In this document: positions 41,164 through 51,096 of the stretch, piece after piece
Numbering within the stretch: the first letter of the stretch is position 1
Layout: every line of letters begins with the position of its first letter
Assembly (NCBI GenBank): GCA_900756765.1
Contig: CAAELE010000022.1
Location: 27,015-91,014 of the forward strand
DNA from: an uncultured Collinsella sp.
Lineage (GTDB): Bacteria > Actinomycetota > Coriobacteriia > Coriobacteriales > Coriobacteriaceae
DNA length: 64,000 nucleotides
Direction: 5' to 3'
Notes under the pieces: model-generated
Database searches by the model: none
The model's input: only the letters and a program-made list of their open reading frames with translations
What the model was told of the DNA's origin: nothing
Translations under genes and position numbers: made by a program

Positions 41164-42066
41164 ATGGATCGCAAAAAAGCAATCGCGCTCTCATTTTCCG
41201 TTCCCGTCGCATGGGGCTTTTCGTATCCCCTTATGAAGATCGGCATGGACAGCATGAACGCCACGAGTATCGTCGCGCTACGCTGCATCATCGCCTTTGC
41301 GGCTTGCCTGCTGCTCTTCCACAAGCACGCGTTGCGCATCAACCGTAACCTTATGGTCCGCGCCGCCATCATCGGCGCCATCATGGCAACCGAGCTCACC
41401 TGCATGTGCCTGGGCTCCAGCCTCACCTCCGCCTCCACCGCTGGCTTTCTGCAGAGCTTGACGGTCGTGATTGTGCCATTTGCCAACGCGGCCCTGCTGC
41501 GTCGCGCCCCTGAGCGCAAAGTGCTCATCGGCACGGCCATCGTCACCTGCGGCATGCTGCTGCTCTCGGGCGCCGACTTTACCAGCCTGAATCCCGGCGC
41601 GCTCATCATGCTGCTCTCCGCTTTTATCTATGCCGGCCACATCATTGTCGCCAAGCGGTTTGTCGAAGAAGTCGATCCGCTTGCTCTGGGCGTTTGGCAG
41701 CTGGGCTTCGGCGGCTTATTCTCGGGTATCGCCGCATTCACCTTTGGCGGTTTCACGCTTCCCAGTACGCCCAGCGAGATCGTGGTCGTCGTTGCCCTCG
41801 CACTCATCTGCTCTGCCTATGGCTTTATCACCCAGACGCTCGTGCAGCCCCACGTGCCCGCCGAGACCACCGGCTTCGCCTTCTCGCTCGAGCCGGTCTG
41901 CTCCGCCGTCTTCTCGTTCTTCCTGGTCGGCGAGGTCCTGAGCCCCATCGCCTTCTTTGGCGCCGCCCTCATCCTCACCGGCGTCATGGTGGCAACCGTC
42001 GAGCTTCCGCGCCTTCGCGCGCATGGACAGGCTCGCATGGCAGGAGCGCCCGAGCGCGCCTCGTAG
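41164..42066 (+). CDS. DMT/EamA family transporter
   Basis: A 300-residue inner-membrane exporter with ten hydrophobic segments in two EamA repeats. Pro-Val-Ala-Trp-Gly-Phe-Ser-Tyr-Pro in helix 1 and Glu-Pro-Val-Cys-Ser-Ala-Val-Phe near helix 9 are family marks. ATG at 41164 follows AAAAGGAG. It is divergent from a LysR gene, which likely regulates it. Metabolite exporters for amino acids or nucleosides are common in this family; the substrate is unknown. Confidence 0.87.
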   Translation: MDRKKAIALSFSVPVAWGFSYPLMKIGMDSMNATSIVALRCIIAFAACLLLFHKHALRINRNLMVRAAIIGAIMATELTCMCLGSSLTSASTAGFLQSLTVVIVPFANAALLRRAPERKVLIGTAIVTCGMLLLSGADFTSLNPGALIMLLSAFIYAGHIIVAKRFVEEVDPLALGVWQLGFGGLFSGIAAFTFGGFTLPSTPSEIVVVVALALICSAYGFITQTLVQPHVPAETTGFAFSLEPVCSAVFSFFLVGEVLSPIAFFGAALILTGVMVATVELPRLRAHGQARMAGAPERAS

Positions 42067-42154
42067 ACCCCGCTCCTTATGCAGCCGCGGCAAAAAGGCA
42101 ACCGGTGCGCCTTTACAATAGATGCAAACAGAGCATCTGCCATAAAGGAGCCCC

Positions 42155-42880
42155 ATGGACACCGCAACCCGCGACCGCAACATAGCAACTTGGTTGGGCG
42201 ATGCGCCGCAGCCGGTACGTGACACTACGAACCAGCTGCTCGAGCGCATCGCCCTTTTGCGTGCCGAGCAAACCATCTACCCGGCACAAGACGACATCCT
42301 CAATGCCCTCGCCTACACGCCGGCCGACCAGGTCAAAGTTGCCATCTTGGGTCAAGACCCCTATCACGGACCCGACCAGGCAATGGGGCTGTCGTTCTCG
42401 GTCCCCGCGACGCAAACCAAGTTGCCGCCGAGCCTGCGCAACATCTATAAGGAACTCAAAGCCGATCTGGGTTGCCCCATTCCCGCCACGGGAGACCTAA
42501 CCCCCTGGGCACAGCAGGGCGTCCTGCTCCTCAACACTACGCTCACCGTGCGCGAGCATGCCGCCAACTCGCACGCCAAACTGGGCTGGAGCACGCTCAC
42601 CGACTACGTTATCGAACGCTGCTGCCAGCTGCCCCAGCCGGTCGTCTTTTTGGCATGGGGTCGCTTTGCCCAGCAGATGGTCGAAGGCAAGCTCGCCGCG
42701 ACCGGCGCGGGCAAGGCAACCGGCAAATTCTGTCTGGCCTCCACGCATCCCTCGCCGCTTTCGGCCAACCGTGCCACGGCAGAACTCCCCGCCTTTATGG
42801 GGTCGCGCCCCTTCTCGGCAGCCAATCGGCTACTCGAGCAGCATGGCTCGACCCCCGTCAACTGGGCTTGCCTCGGCTAA
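42155..42880 (+). CDS. ung: Uracil-DNA glycosylase
   Basis: A 241-residue family 1 uracil-DNA glycosylase, removing uracil from DNA in base excision repair. The water-activating loop Gly-Gln-Asp-Pro-Tyr-His-Gly is at 66-72 (Asp68), Leu-Leu-Leu-Asn-Thr-Thr-Leu-Thr-Val-Arg follows near 126, and the Leu intercalation loop His-Pro-Ser-Pro-Leu-Ser is near 200. Start at 42155 follows AAAGGAG. Single gene with terminator. Confidence 0.95.
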   Translation: MDTATRDRNIATWLGDAPQPVRDTTNQLLERIALLRAEQTIYPAQDDILNALAYTPADQVKVAILGQDPYHGPDQAMGLSFSVPATQTKLPPSLRNIYKELKADLGCPIPATGDLTPWAQQGVLLLNTTLTVREHAANSHAKLGWSTLTDYVIERCCQLPQPVVFLAWGRFAQQMVEGKLAATGAGKATGKFCLASTHPSPLSANRATAELPAFMGSRPFSAANRLLEQHGSTPVNWACLG

Positions 42881-42895
42881 AAATCGATACATCAA

Positions 42896-42932
42896 AAACG
42901 CGCCCGACGGCTTTCCATCGGACGCGTTTCCT
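42896..42932. terminator. Bidirectional terminator between ung and SDR genes
   Basis: AAACGCGCCCGA faces TCGGACGCGTTT with one mismatch. A and T runs on both sides suit termination of both convergent genes. Confidence 0.82.
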
Positions 42933-43611
42933 ATTCGGGCCAAATAAATTGTGTGCGGCCGGCCTCGCCGCCATCGATCAGCAGGCTCTGCCCGGTCATA
43001 AACCGGTTGGTCACGCCCACAAAGTAGATCCACTCGGCGATCTCTTGGGCGGTGGCCCAGCGTTTAAGCGGCGTGAGCTCCATAATCTGGTTCCACAGGT
43101 GCTCGTCTTCCATCACGCAACGGTTGAGCGGCGTGATAACGCCGCCCGGGTCCACACTGTTGGCGATGGCCTGCGGTGCCAGGCGGTTTGCAAGGTTCTT
43201 GGTGTAGGCGATAACACCGCCCTTGCTGGCGGCATAGGCGGGAAACTCCGATCCCGTATGTCCGCTCGCCGACCCCACATTGACCACGGATTTGATAGCC
43301 GGCGCCGGCTTGGCGGCAAGCCCCTCTCCTACAAAGGCGTAGCGCTCGGTCACGTTGATGGTGCCACACAGGTTGGCGGCGATGTCGTCTGCCGAATCCT
43401 GCGTACCGGCAACGTTCACGATTACCTGGGGTTCAAGATCGTCTGGAAACAAGTCCGGTTCGCGTACATCAACGATCAGATGGCGGTATCGCTCGTGTTC
43501 GATTGCCTCCGGCAGCAGATCAAAGCCCACGACCTCGTGACCCTCGTCCAAAAAGCGCTGCACGCACGCGGCTCCGATACCGCCCGAAGCGCCCGTGATC
43601 AAAACCCGCAT
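42931..43611 (-). CDS. SDR family oxidoreductase
   Basis: A 226-residue short-chain dehydrogenase. The nucleotide loop is Gly-Ala-Ser-Gly-Gly-Ile-Gly (7-13), Asn-Val-Ala-Gly at 66-69, catalytic Ser near 114-116 and Tyr126-x3-Lys130. Asp31 after strand 2 suggests NAD(H) preference. The C-terminal Pro-Gly-Gly and Leu-Ile-Asp-Gly-Gly are typical. The substrate is unknown. It follows the VUT transporter gene by 9 nt on the same strand, so they form an operon. Confidence 0.87.
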   Translation of the reverse strand: MRVLITGASGGIGAACVQRFLDEGHEVVGFDLLPEAIEHERYRHLIVDVREPDLFPDDLEPQVIVNVAGTQDSADDIAANLCGTINVTERYAFVGEGLAAKPAPAIKSVVNVGSASGHTGSEFPAYAASKGGVIAYTKNLANRLAPQAIANSVDPGGVITPLNRCVMEDEHLWNQIMELTPLKRWATAQEIAEWIYFVGVTNRFMTGQSLLIDGGEAGRTQFIWPE

Positions 43612-43620
43612 ACTTGCTCC

Positions 43621-44343
43621 TTAGGCGGTTGCGTGACGCTCGAGGTACTCGGCGCCCACATTCTCACGCTCCCAGCCGCGCACGACCCTGTAGCCCACGG
43701 GGCTCAGGAAGACCTCGCACAGCAGCTCGGCAACAGCGCCGGTCAGCGAGCACATGAGGACCTGCACCCAGGTCCAACCAAAGAACGTGTGGCTCACCAC
43801 GATGGCGAAGACCAGGTTGTCGATAAACTGGCCAACACCCGTGGACACATAGGAGCGGAAGGCAAAGCTCGCAAAATTATTCTTTTTGAGCATACGGCCG
43901 AGCGACTGGTTGAGCGTGGAGTTAACCACGGCAGAAACGAGCATTGCCAGCGAAGAGCCCAGCACCACGTACCAGGTGCCGCCGATGGTGGCGTTAAGGG
44001 CGGTGTTGACCTCGATCATGCCCGTGTCGTAGTAGGCGCCCCACATACCGGGCGTGAGCGAGCATGCCCAAAAGCACAGGCTCACGGCCAGGTTAACCAA
44101 CAGCGCGAGGATAGAGATTTTGATGGATGCCTTGGCGCCAAAGCGCTTGCAGATCATGTCCTGGCACAAAAACGAAACCCAGCTCACCACAAAGCCACAG
44201 TCGAGCGCCAGATACGGCAGGCTGATAAGCTCTTTGTTGGCCAGCAGATTCATCATGATGACGCTCACGAAAAACAGCGAAACCGTTGCCGCGGGAATGC
44301 TCCGCAACAGGACCTTGTAGTCCTCCATGACCTTCTTGATCAT
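43621..44343 (-). CDS. VUT family transporter, queuosine-precursor (YhhQ) type
   Basis: A 240-residue membrane protein with six to seven hydrophobic segments, of the vitamin uptake transporter group (COG1738), whose YhhQ members import queuosine precursors. Family marks are Leu-Ala-Asn-Lys near helix 1-2, Asp-Met-Ile-Cys-Lys-Arg-Phe-Gly (about 62-69), and Phe-Ile-Asp-Asn-Leu-Val-Phe. Start at 44343 follows AAAGGAG. First gene of an operon with an SDR enzyme; no queuosine gene is nearby, so the substrate is inferred. Confidence 0.82.
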   Translation of the reverse strand: MIKKVMEDYKVLLRSIPAATVSLFFVSVIMMNLLANKELISLPYLALDCGFVVSWVSFLCQDMICKRFGAKASIKISILALLVNLAVSLCFWACSLTPGMWGAYYDTGMIEVNTALNATIGGTWYVVLGSSLAMLVSAVVNSTLNQSLGRMLKKNNFASFAFRSYVSTGVGQFIDNLVFAIVVSHTFFGWTWVQVLMCSLTGAVAELLCEVFLSPVGYRVVRGWERENVGAEYLERHATA

Positions 44344-44370
44344 TATGTACTCCTTTGGTTTTAGGTTTAA

Positions 44371-44399
44371 CGAGCAGGATATCGGACCCGAACTGCTCG
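44371..44399 (-). promoter_or_regulatory. Hairpin upstream of the VUT transporter gene
   Basis: CGAGCAG and CTGCTCG pair perfectly around a 15-nt loop 28 nt before the start codon. preQ1 riboswitches are common before such transporters, but I do not recognise the preQ1-I consensus here. Confidence 0.3.
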
Positions 44400-44499
44400 G
44401 ACGCCCCGGTCTTGAGACGACGGTGGGTATGATAGCCGCTCGCACGGCATCAGGCAAGCAAACGGCGCGGCAGCCCCGCAGGGCCACCACGCCGATGCG

Positions 44500-46113
<1,614 letters not shown>

Positions 46114-46254
46114 GCGGATCCTTTCTTGCATTGAGTGCATTACGTCGTTGTAACCGCACTATTGTAGCCGCGAAATGCTGCAACAGAGCACCTATCAGGA
46201 CAAATTCATCAGTTGGGGCTTGGATACCGGTCGGCGGCAGCACTCCGCAGCAGC

Positions 46255-46315
46255 TTGTCTCGATCTGTAACATCTGGACGGGTTTTGAACCTCTACCTGT
46301 TACAGATTGAGACAA
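46255..46315. repeat. ATCTGTAACA palindrome array, unit 1
   Basis: 18-bp arms (TTGTCTCGATCTGTAACA and TGTTACAGATTGAGACAA) with one mismatch flank a 25-nt variable centre. The array lies between prfC and the GntR gene, upstream of both. Confidence 0.85.
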
Positions 46316-46336
46316 ACAGGTGAGCGTCCCAGAAAG

Positions 46337-46393
46337 ATCTTAATCTGTAACATCTAGCCACTCAAAACGGGTCCATCTGTTACAGATTGAGAT
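46337..46393. repeat. ATCTGTAACA palindrome array, unit 2
   Basis: ATCTTAATCTGTAACA and TGTTACAGATTGAGAT flank a 25-nt centre beginning TCTAGC. Confidence 0.85.
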
Positions 46394-46416
46394 ATAAGGA
46401 TAGACGGGTGGCCAAT

Positions 46417-46475
46417 GTCTCGATCTGTAACATCTAGCAGCCAAAATCTTCTCCAGTTGTTACAGATTGAGACAA
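46417..46475. repeat. ATCTGTAACA palindrome array, unit 3
   Basis: GTCTCGATCTGTAACA and TGTTACAGATTGAGACAA flank a 25-nt centre beginning TCTAGC. Unit spacing is about 80 bp. Confidence 0.85.
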
Positions 46476-46497
46476 CCAGGTGGGGCCCGCCAGCAAA

Positions 46498-46554
46498 ATC
46501 TCAATCTGTAACAGGTAGCCGTCCAAATCGGTTCCAGATGCTACAGATTGAGAT
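46498..46554. repeat. ATCTGTAACA palindrome array, unit 4
   Basis: ATCTCAATCTGTAACA faces GCTACAGATTGAGAT, one arm slightly diverged, around a 25-nt centre with GTAGCC. Confidence 0.8.
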
Positions 46555-46603
46555 GAATGAACGAGCGGACAATCCCTATTTGCCTCTTGCATAACTGTGC
46601 ATA

Positions 46604-46637
46604 GTGTATATATACTGTGCTTACCGGTTATATACAC
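46604..46637. promoter_or_regulatory. GntR-type operator and promoter of the GntR-ABC operon
   Basis: GTGTATATA (46604-46612) and TATATACAC (46629-46637) form a perfect 9-bp inverted repeat with a 16-nt spacer, 28 nt before the GntR start. YtrA-type GntR repressors bind such TATAC-containing sites; autoregulation is likely. Confidence 0.6.
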
Positions 46638-46664
46638 GTGTAGCCCATCAGCTAAGGAGCCGCT

Positions 46665-47045
46665 GTGGACATCATCCTATCCAATTCGAGCGACAAGCCC
46701 ATCTACGAGCAGATATCCTCGCAGGTCAAAGCGCAGATCCTTTCGGGCGCACTCGCTGCGGGAGCCAAACTCCCCAGCATCCGTGCGCTCGCGAGCGACC
46801 TCGGTGTGAGCGTCATTACCACCAAGCGTGCCTATGCCGACCTGGAGCAGCTCGGCTTTATCTGCACCGTGCAGGGCAAGGGCTGCTTTGTCGCCGAGGG
46901 AAACCAGGAACTCTTGCGCGAAAACCAGCTCTGCCATATCGAAGAGTTGCTTGCGCAGGCCGCTACGCAGGCCGAAACCCTGGGCGTCACGCGCGACAAA
47001 TTGCACGAAATGCTCGACCTTGTGGCCCCCGAAACCATGCAGTAG
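46665..47045 (+). CDS. GntR family regulator, YtrA subfamily
   Basis: A 126-residue repressor: winged helix-turn-helix (residues 1-75, Pro-Ile-Tyr-Glu-Gln-Ile start and Leu-Pro-Ser-Ile-Arg-Ala-Leu-Ala recognition region) and a short helical C-terminal dimer part. The lack of an effector domain marks the YtrA group, which usually sits first in ABC exporter operons and responds to cell-wall antibiotics. GTG start follows AAGGAG. It is 23 nt before the ABC ATPase gene. A matching inverted repeat lies in the promoter. Confidence 0.9.
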   Translation: MDIILSNSSDKPIYEQISSQVKAQILSGALAAGAKLPSIRALASDLGVSVITTKRAYADLEQLGFICTVQGKGCFVAEGNQELLRENQLCHIEELLAQAATQAETLGVTRDKLHEMLDLVAPETMQ

Positions 47046-47068
47046 CCATCTGCAAGAAAGGCTATACC

Positions 47069-47950
47069 ATGCAAAACTTGCTAGAACTCAAAGGCGCCTC
47101 ACGCCGCGTAAGCGACCGCTTTTCGCTACGCGATGTCACGCTCACCGTGGAGCCCGGCCAGATTGTCGGCTTTGTGGGCGCAAACGGCGCCGGCAAGACA
47201 ACGACCATTCGTGCCGCGCTCGGGCTTATAAAGCTCGATGCCGGCGAGGTGCATCTGTTTGGACAGCGCTGCGACACCAACGCGCCCGACGAGACGCAGC
47301 GCCACCTGCACTCCCGCGTAGGCCTTGTCCTGGACACGTGCCCCTTCCCCTCCACGCTCAAGGTGACCGAAGTCGAGGCACTCGTAAGCCCGGCGTACCC
47401 CACGTGGAGTAGCGAAACGTTCGCCAGATTTATCGACCGATTTGGCCTTGATCCCAAAGCCAAGGTCAAAGACCTCTCCCGCGGCATGGGCATGAAGCTG
47501 CAGCTCGCGTGTGCGCTCAGTCACAATGCCAAGCTGCTCGTTTTGGACGAAGCCACCGCGGGCCTCGATCCCATGGCGCGCGAAGAGCTGCTCGACGAGC
47601 TGCTCGCCTTTGTTTCCGACGACCAGCGCAGCGTGCTGCTCTCGAGCCACATTACGTCCGACCTCGATCGCGCCGCCGACCGCGTCATCTGCATCGATAA
47701 CGGCTCGATTATGTTTGACCTGCCGCGCGAGGACATTACCGACCGCGCCGGCATCGCCCACTGCACCCAAGCACAGGCCGCCGAGCTTATGGCTTGCGTC
47801 GAAGGCGCCCGCGCCGCCCACCACGCCTACAGCGTGGACGTGCTCGTGCCCAACCGTCGCGAGGCGCTCGAGGCCTTCCCCGAGATTCCCTGCGACCGGG
47901 CAACCATTGATGACTATCTTCGCCTCATGCTGAAAGGGGCTTCGAAATGA
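47069..47950 (+). CDS. ABC transporter ATP-binding protein
   Basis: A 293-residue ATPase subunit of an exporter: Walker A Gly-Ala-Asn-Gly-Ala-Gly-Lys-Thr-Thr (about 37-45), signature Leu-Ser-Arg-Gly-Met (about 138-142, in place of Leu-Ser-Gly-Gly), Walker B Leu-Leu-Val-Leu-Asp-Glu-Ala, and the switch His in Ser-Ser-His-Ile. It belongs with the YtrB-like group. ATG 47069 has AAAGG 8 nt upstream. It overlaps the permease gene by 4 nt (ATGA). Confidence 0.9.
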   Translation: MQNLLELKGASRRVSDRFSLRDVTLTVEPGQIVGFVGANGAGKTTTIRAALGLIKLDAGEVHLFGQRCDTNAPDETQRHLHSRVGLVLDTCPFPSTLKVTEVEALVSPAYPTWSSETFARFIDRFGLDPKAKVKDLSRGMGMKLQLACALSHNAKLLVLDEATAGLDPMAREELLDELLAFVSDDQRSVLLSSHITSDLDRAADRVICIDNGSIMFDLPREDITDRAGIAHCTQAQAAELMACVEGARAAHHAYSVDVLVPNRREALEAFPEIPCDRATIDDYLRLMLKGASK

Positions 47951-48645
47951 AACGCGCCTTTATGTCTGAACTCGCCATCGTCCGCACGCTTGTCCCGAGC
48001 ATCGCGGGCGTCGGCCTGTTCATCTTCGTCGTACTGACCCTCGCTAACGCATCGGATGGCGATTCCGGCATGAGCGCCGGCGCCTGCGCGGTCAGCGCCA
48101 TGTCGCCTATCATGGTCATGAGCTCGCTGGCCGGCTTTGACAATCAAAACGGATGGGAGCGTTATCGGGCAACGCTGCCCCTCTCGCGCAAAGACATCAT
48201 CTGCGCACGCTACCTGTGTATCGTTGCTTTCTCGGCCATCATGGCATGTGCGGCTGCACTGTTGAACATCGTCACCATCCCACTCTTCAATAATGCAGGC
48301 ATCCCTCCGACGGGACAGGCCGTCTTTGAGATCGCAGCCGCCTCGGCAGCCTCGATGCTCATCTCCCTCATGATGGTGTTTTTGGCGCAGCCGCTGTTCT
48401 TTCGTTTTGGACACATGGAGGCGCTGCGCCTGTCCGTTGGTCTGTTTGCCCTGCTCGGATGCCTTGCCATGGCCACGCTGAGCTCCTCCAACCCCATCAG
48501 CAACTGGCTCATGTCGATTGCCGGGGCAAATCCCGATCCCGCCGTCCTCGGCTGCCTATGCGCAGGCATCGCCGCACTTGCCCTCGCGCTATGTGCAATC
48601 AGCTGCACCGTCAGCACCAAGGTTTATCGAGTACGCGACCTGTAA
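47947..48645 (+). CDS. ABC-2 type transporter permease
   Basis: A 232-residue membrane protein with six hydrophobic segments. The Leu-Pro-Leu-Ser-Arg-Lys-Asp stretch (about 78-84), seen before helix 3 in many ABC-2 permeases, supports the family. Its ATG overlaps the ATPase stop. With the GntR repressor and ATPase it forms a three-gene exporter operon, perhaps for antibiotic or peptide defence; the substrate is unknown. Confidence 0.83.
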   Translation: MKRAFMSELAIVRTLVPSIAGVGLFIFVVLTLANASDGDSGMSAGACAVSAMSPIMVMSSLAGFDNQNGWERYRATLPLSRKDIICARYLCIVAFSAIMACAAALLNIVTIPLFNNAGIPPTGQAVFEIAAASAASMLISLMMVFLAQPLFFRFGHMEALRLSVGLFALLGCLAMATLSSSNPISNWLMSIAGANPDPAVLGCLCAGIAALALALCAISCTVSTKVYRVRDL

Positions 48646-48776
48646 TCGACAGCTAAAAGACTTGGGCGGCACCCCGCCTCATTTACTAGATAAGACGAAG
48701 CAGCAACAACGTCGTTACCACCCTTCACGGCATGCCGTTTAGATCTTGGAAACCAAAGAGAAGCCGACGGCATATC

Positions 48777-48956
48777 GAAGGTGAATGTTTTTCCGAGAAG
48801 TGAACGAGTAAAATCAGTACCCCGTATCATCGACATTTTTATGGGCTTAGTTCCTGCGGTTTTTGCCTAGGAATCCTGCGGTTTTATTCGAATAAAGTGT
48901 GCATGCTCCAGGGGTCCATATTTACTCGTTCACTTCTCGGAAAAACATTCACCTTC
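48777..48956. mobile_element. 180-bp MITE-like element with perfect 36-bp terminal inverted repeats
   Basis: Bases 48777-48812 and 48921-48956 are exact reverse complements over 36 bp. The 108-bp centre has no gene and carries a direct repeat TCCTGCGGTTTT (about 48852 and 48872). It fills most of the 450-bp gap between the ABC operon and the EamA gene. No target-site duplication is evident. A non-autonomous transposon is the simplest reading; a long RNA hairpin is an alternative. Confidence 0.7.
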
Positions 48957-49095
48957 AATTCGAGCCTTAACCAAATGGCTCCCCGGAACATGACCCCGCC
49001 TCTCCGCGGCCATATCAAACCTTCATGGTGGGGCGGTATCCTCATGTCCATAAAACTCGCAGGATAAACCCATTATCCAAGGAGGCACCGCACCC

Positions 49096-49971
49096 GTGTC
49101 GTGGGTCGTCGCAGCATTTGCGTCAGCATTCTTTGCCGGCATCACATCCATCTTGGCCAAATGCGGCATCAAGCAGACCGACTCCGATGTCGCGACGACC
49201 ATTCGCACCTGCGTGGTGCTCGTTTTCGCCTGGGCAATGGCGGGCATTTCTGGATCCATTGGAACCATTGGCAGCATCGAACCCAGATCCTGGCTCTTTC
49301 TCGTCCTCTCGGGACTCGCTACCGGTGCTTCGTGGATCTGCTACTTTAAGGCGCTCAGCATCGGAGACGTCAACAAGGTTGTACCCGTCGACAAGATGAG
49401 TACTGTGCTCGCCGTGCTTATCGCCATAGTGCTTTTTGGTGAGACAGGCAACCTGGCGGTCAAGCTCGTGGGAACCGCCGTCATCACGCTCGGCACGTTT
49501 TTGATAATCGAGAAAAAGCAGTCCATCGGCGCAGAGCAAAAGCAAGACCGAGCCTGGCTCGCTTACGCCCTCGGCGCCGCCGTGTTCGCGGCACTCACCT
49601 CCGTCCTCGCCAAGATCGGCATCGAAGGTGTCGAGTCAAACCTGGCCACGGCGATCCGTACCTGTGTGGTACTTTTTATGGCATGGGCAATCGTGGCTGC
49701 CAAGGGAAAGCTGGAGCAGGTCGCGCGCATTGACCCGCGCGAACTCACATTTCTCGCAACATCGGGCATCGCGACCGGAGCATCGTGGCTGCTCTATTAC
49801 TATGCCATCGCCGCAGGCCAGGTAAGCGTCGTGGTGCAGATCGACAAACTATCGATTGTCGTATCGGTACTATTTGCGCGCCTGGCATTCAACGAAAAAC
49901 TCTCCCGACGCAGCGCCATCGGTCTCGCCCTCATCGTACTGGGCACCGCCGCGCTCGCGATTTGGAAATAG
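49096..49971 (+). CDS. DMT/EamA family transporter
   Basis: A 291-residue membrane protein made of two similar halves of about 145 residues. Each half has Ala-x-Thr-Ser-Ile/Val-Leu-Ala-Lys, then Thr-Ile/Ala-Arg-Thr-Cys-Val-Val-Leu, then Gly-Ala-Ser-Trp, so the internal repeat is unusually clear. Ten helices. GTG start at 49096 has AAGGAGG 9 nt upstream. Possibly an exporter; substrate unknown. It follows the 36-bp inverted-repeat element by 140 bp. Confidence 0.86.
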   Translation: MSWVVAAFASAFFAGITSILAKCGIKQTDSDVATTIRTCVVLVFAWAMAGISGSIGTIGSIEPRSWLFLVLSGLATGASWICYFKALSIGDVNKVVPVDKMSTVLAVLIAIVLFGETGNLAVKLVGTAVITLGTFLIIEKKQSIGAEQKQDRAWLAYALGAAVFAALTSVLAKIGIEGVESNLATAIRTCVVLFMAWAIVAAKGKLEQVARIDPRELTFLATSGIATGASWLLYYYAIAAGQVSVVVQIDKLSIVVSVLFARLAFNEKLSRRSAIGLALIVLGTAALAIWK

Positions 49972-50228
49972 CGCCGATACCGAGCGAAATCTAGACGTTC
50001 GCAAATCCGTGACAAATGGCATATCCCCGGCCCGTGCGCTACGTTCTACAATGGAGACGTCACGGGCCTTGGCCCAATCTCAATCATCCAAGGGGATGTC
50101 TTTTTGGTCATTGTTCTTTAGGGAACGGTCAATCGCATACAGACGCAAAACGGCCGTCGAACAGCCGTAGTTTGTTGCGCCGTTCCGCCTCCGTCATCTG
50201 CCATTTTTGCACCTGATAGGAAAGAACA

Positions 50229-50966
50229 ATGCAAACCCAGGAATCTCAATTCTTCCCAAAAGCCAGCAGCTTCGACACGACACTCGTGCGCTCTAAGATT
50301 ATGGGTCCGAACCCCCTCAAGCTCTGCGAAGAGCTTCTTCGCGATGCAGAAATCCCCCGAGACGCCCGCGTCTGCGACCTTGGGTCGGGCGCCGGTATCA
50401 CCAGCGCCCTACTCGCCCGCGAATACGGGTTGGACACGCACGCTGTCGATCTGTGGAGCGACCCACAGGAAAACAGCGCGTTCTTTGATTCGCTCGGTAT
50501 CTCGCGCGACACGATTCACCCGGTTAAAGCGGATGTCTCACAGGGGCTACCATTTGAGCATGACTATTTTGACGCGGTTGTGAGTATCGACTCGTACAAC
50601 TACTACGGCCGTGATCCACACTATCTGGGCGAGCGCCTGCTCCCCTACGTAAAGCAAGGCGGCATGCTTTACCTGAACATCCCAGGCATGGTCCAAGATT
50701 GCCACGACAATCTGCCCGATTGTCTGCTCAAATCCTGGACGCCCGAGCAGCTCGACTATATGCACGACATATCTTGGTGGCGTGCCATGATTGAGCCGAC
50801 CGCTGGCATTGAGATCATCTCGATGCGCCCCATGCTCTGCACGGCAGAAGTGTGGTCGGATTGGCTCGCTTGCGACAACGAGTACGCAGCGGGCGACCGC
50901 CCTGCCGTTGAAGCGGGTGCGATCGAATATCTCAACACCATCGCCATTGTGCTGAGGAAGCTCTAA
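50229..50966 (+). CDS. Class I SAM-dependent methyltransferase
   Basis: A 245-residue small-molecule-type methyltransferase. The SAM loop is Asp-Leu-Gly-Ser-Gly-Ala-Gly (about 53-59) after a Val-Cys strand, an acidic residue ends strand 2 (Val-Asp-Leu-Trp-Ser), and Asp-Ala-Val-Val-Ser-Ile-Asp follows at about 117-123. The C-terminal part forms a substrate cap. The acceptor is unknown. ATG at 50229 has AGGAAAG upstream. Single gene with terminator. Confidence 0.84.
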   Translation: MQTQESQFFPKASSFDTTLVRSKIMGPNPLKLCEELLRDAEIPRDARVCDLGSGAGITSALLAREYGLDTHAVDLWSDPQENSAFFDSLGISRDTIHPVKADVSQGLPFEHDYFDAVVSIDSYNYYGRDPHYLGERLLPYVKQGGMLYLNIPGMVQDCHDNLPDCLLKSWTPEQLDYMHDISWWRAMIEPTAGIEIISMRPMLCTAEVWSDWLACDNEYAAGDRPAVEAGAIEYLNTIAIVLRKL

Positions 50967-50973
50967 ACAGCAA

Positions 50974-51016
50974 CGCGCGAGGCCGTAAACAAACGGCCTC
51001 GCGCGGCTTCTTTCTT
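50974..51016 (+). terminator. Terminator after methyltransferase
   Basis: CGCGCGAGGCCGT and ACGGCCTCGCGCG pair perfectly (13 bp) around a 6-nt loop, then CTTCTTTCTT. Confidence 0.9.
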
Positions 51017-51096
51017 AATGAGTTTTGAAGCAGACAGACAGCTGTTACATCCTTACGCCGGGCTTGGGGCGCTCGTATCGACCGCACGCTACTGTG

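Noticed and set aside
44344..44400. preQ1 riboswitch before the VUT transporter
   Set aside because: A hairpin is present but the A-rich preQ1-I tail and conserved loop are not recognised.
46255..46554. The four-unit array as a CRISPR
   Set aside because: The repeated parts are palindromic arms, the unit has two arms per centre, intervals between units are unequal, and no cas gene is near.
49972..50228. Gene or RNA in the gap before the methyltransferase
   Set aside because: Only short frames and weak repeats are seen; nothing could be supported.
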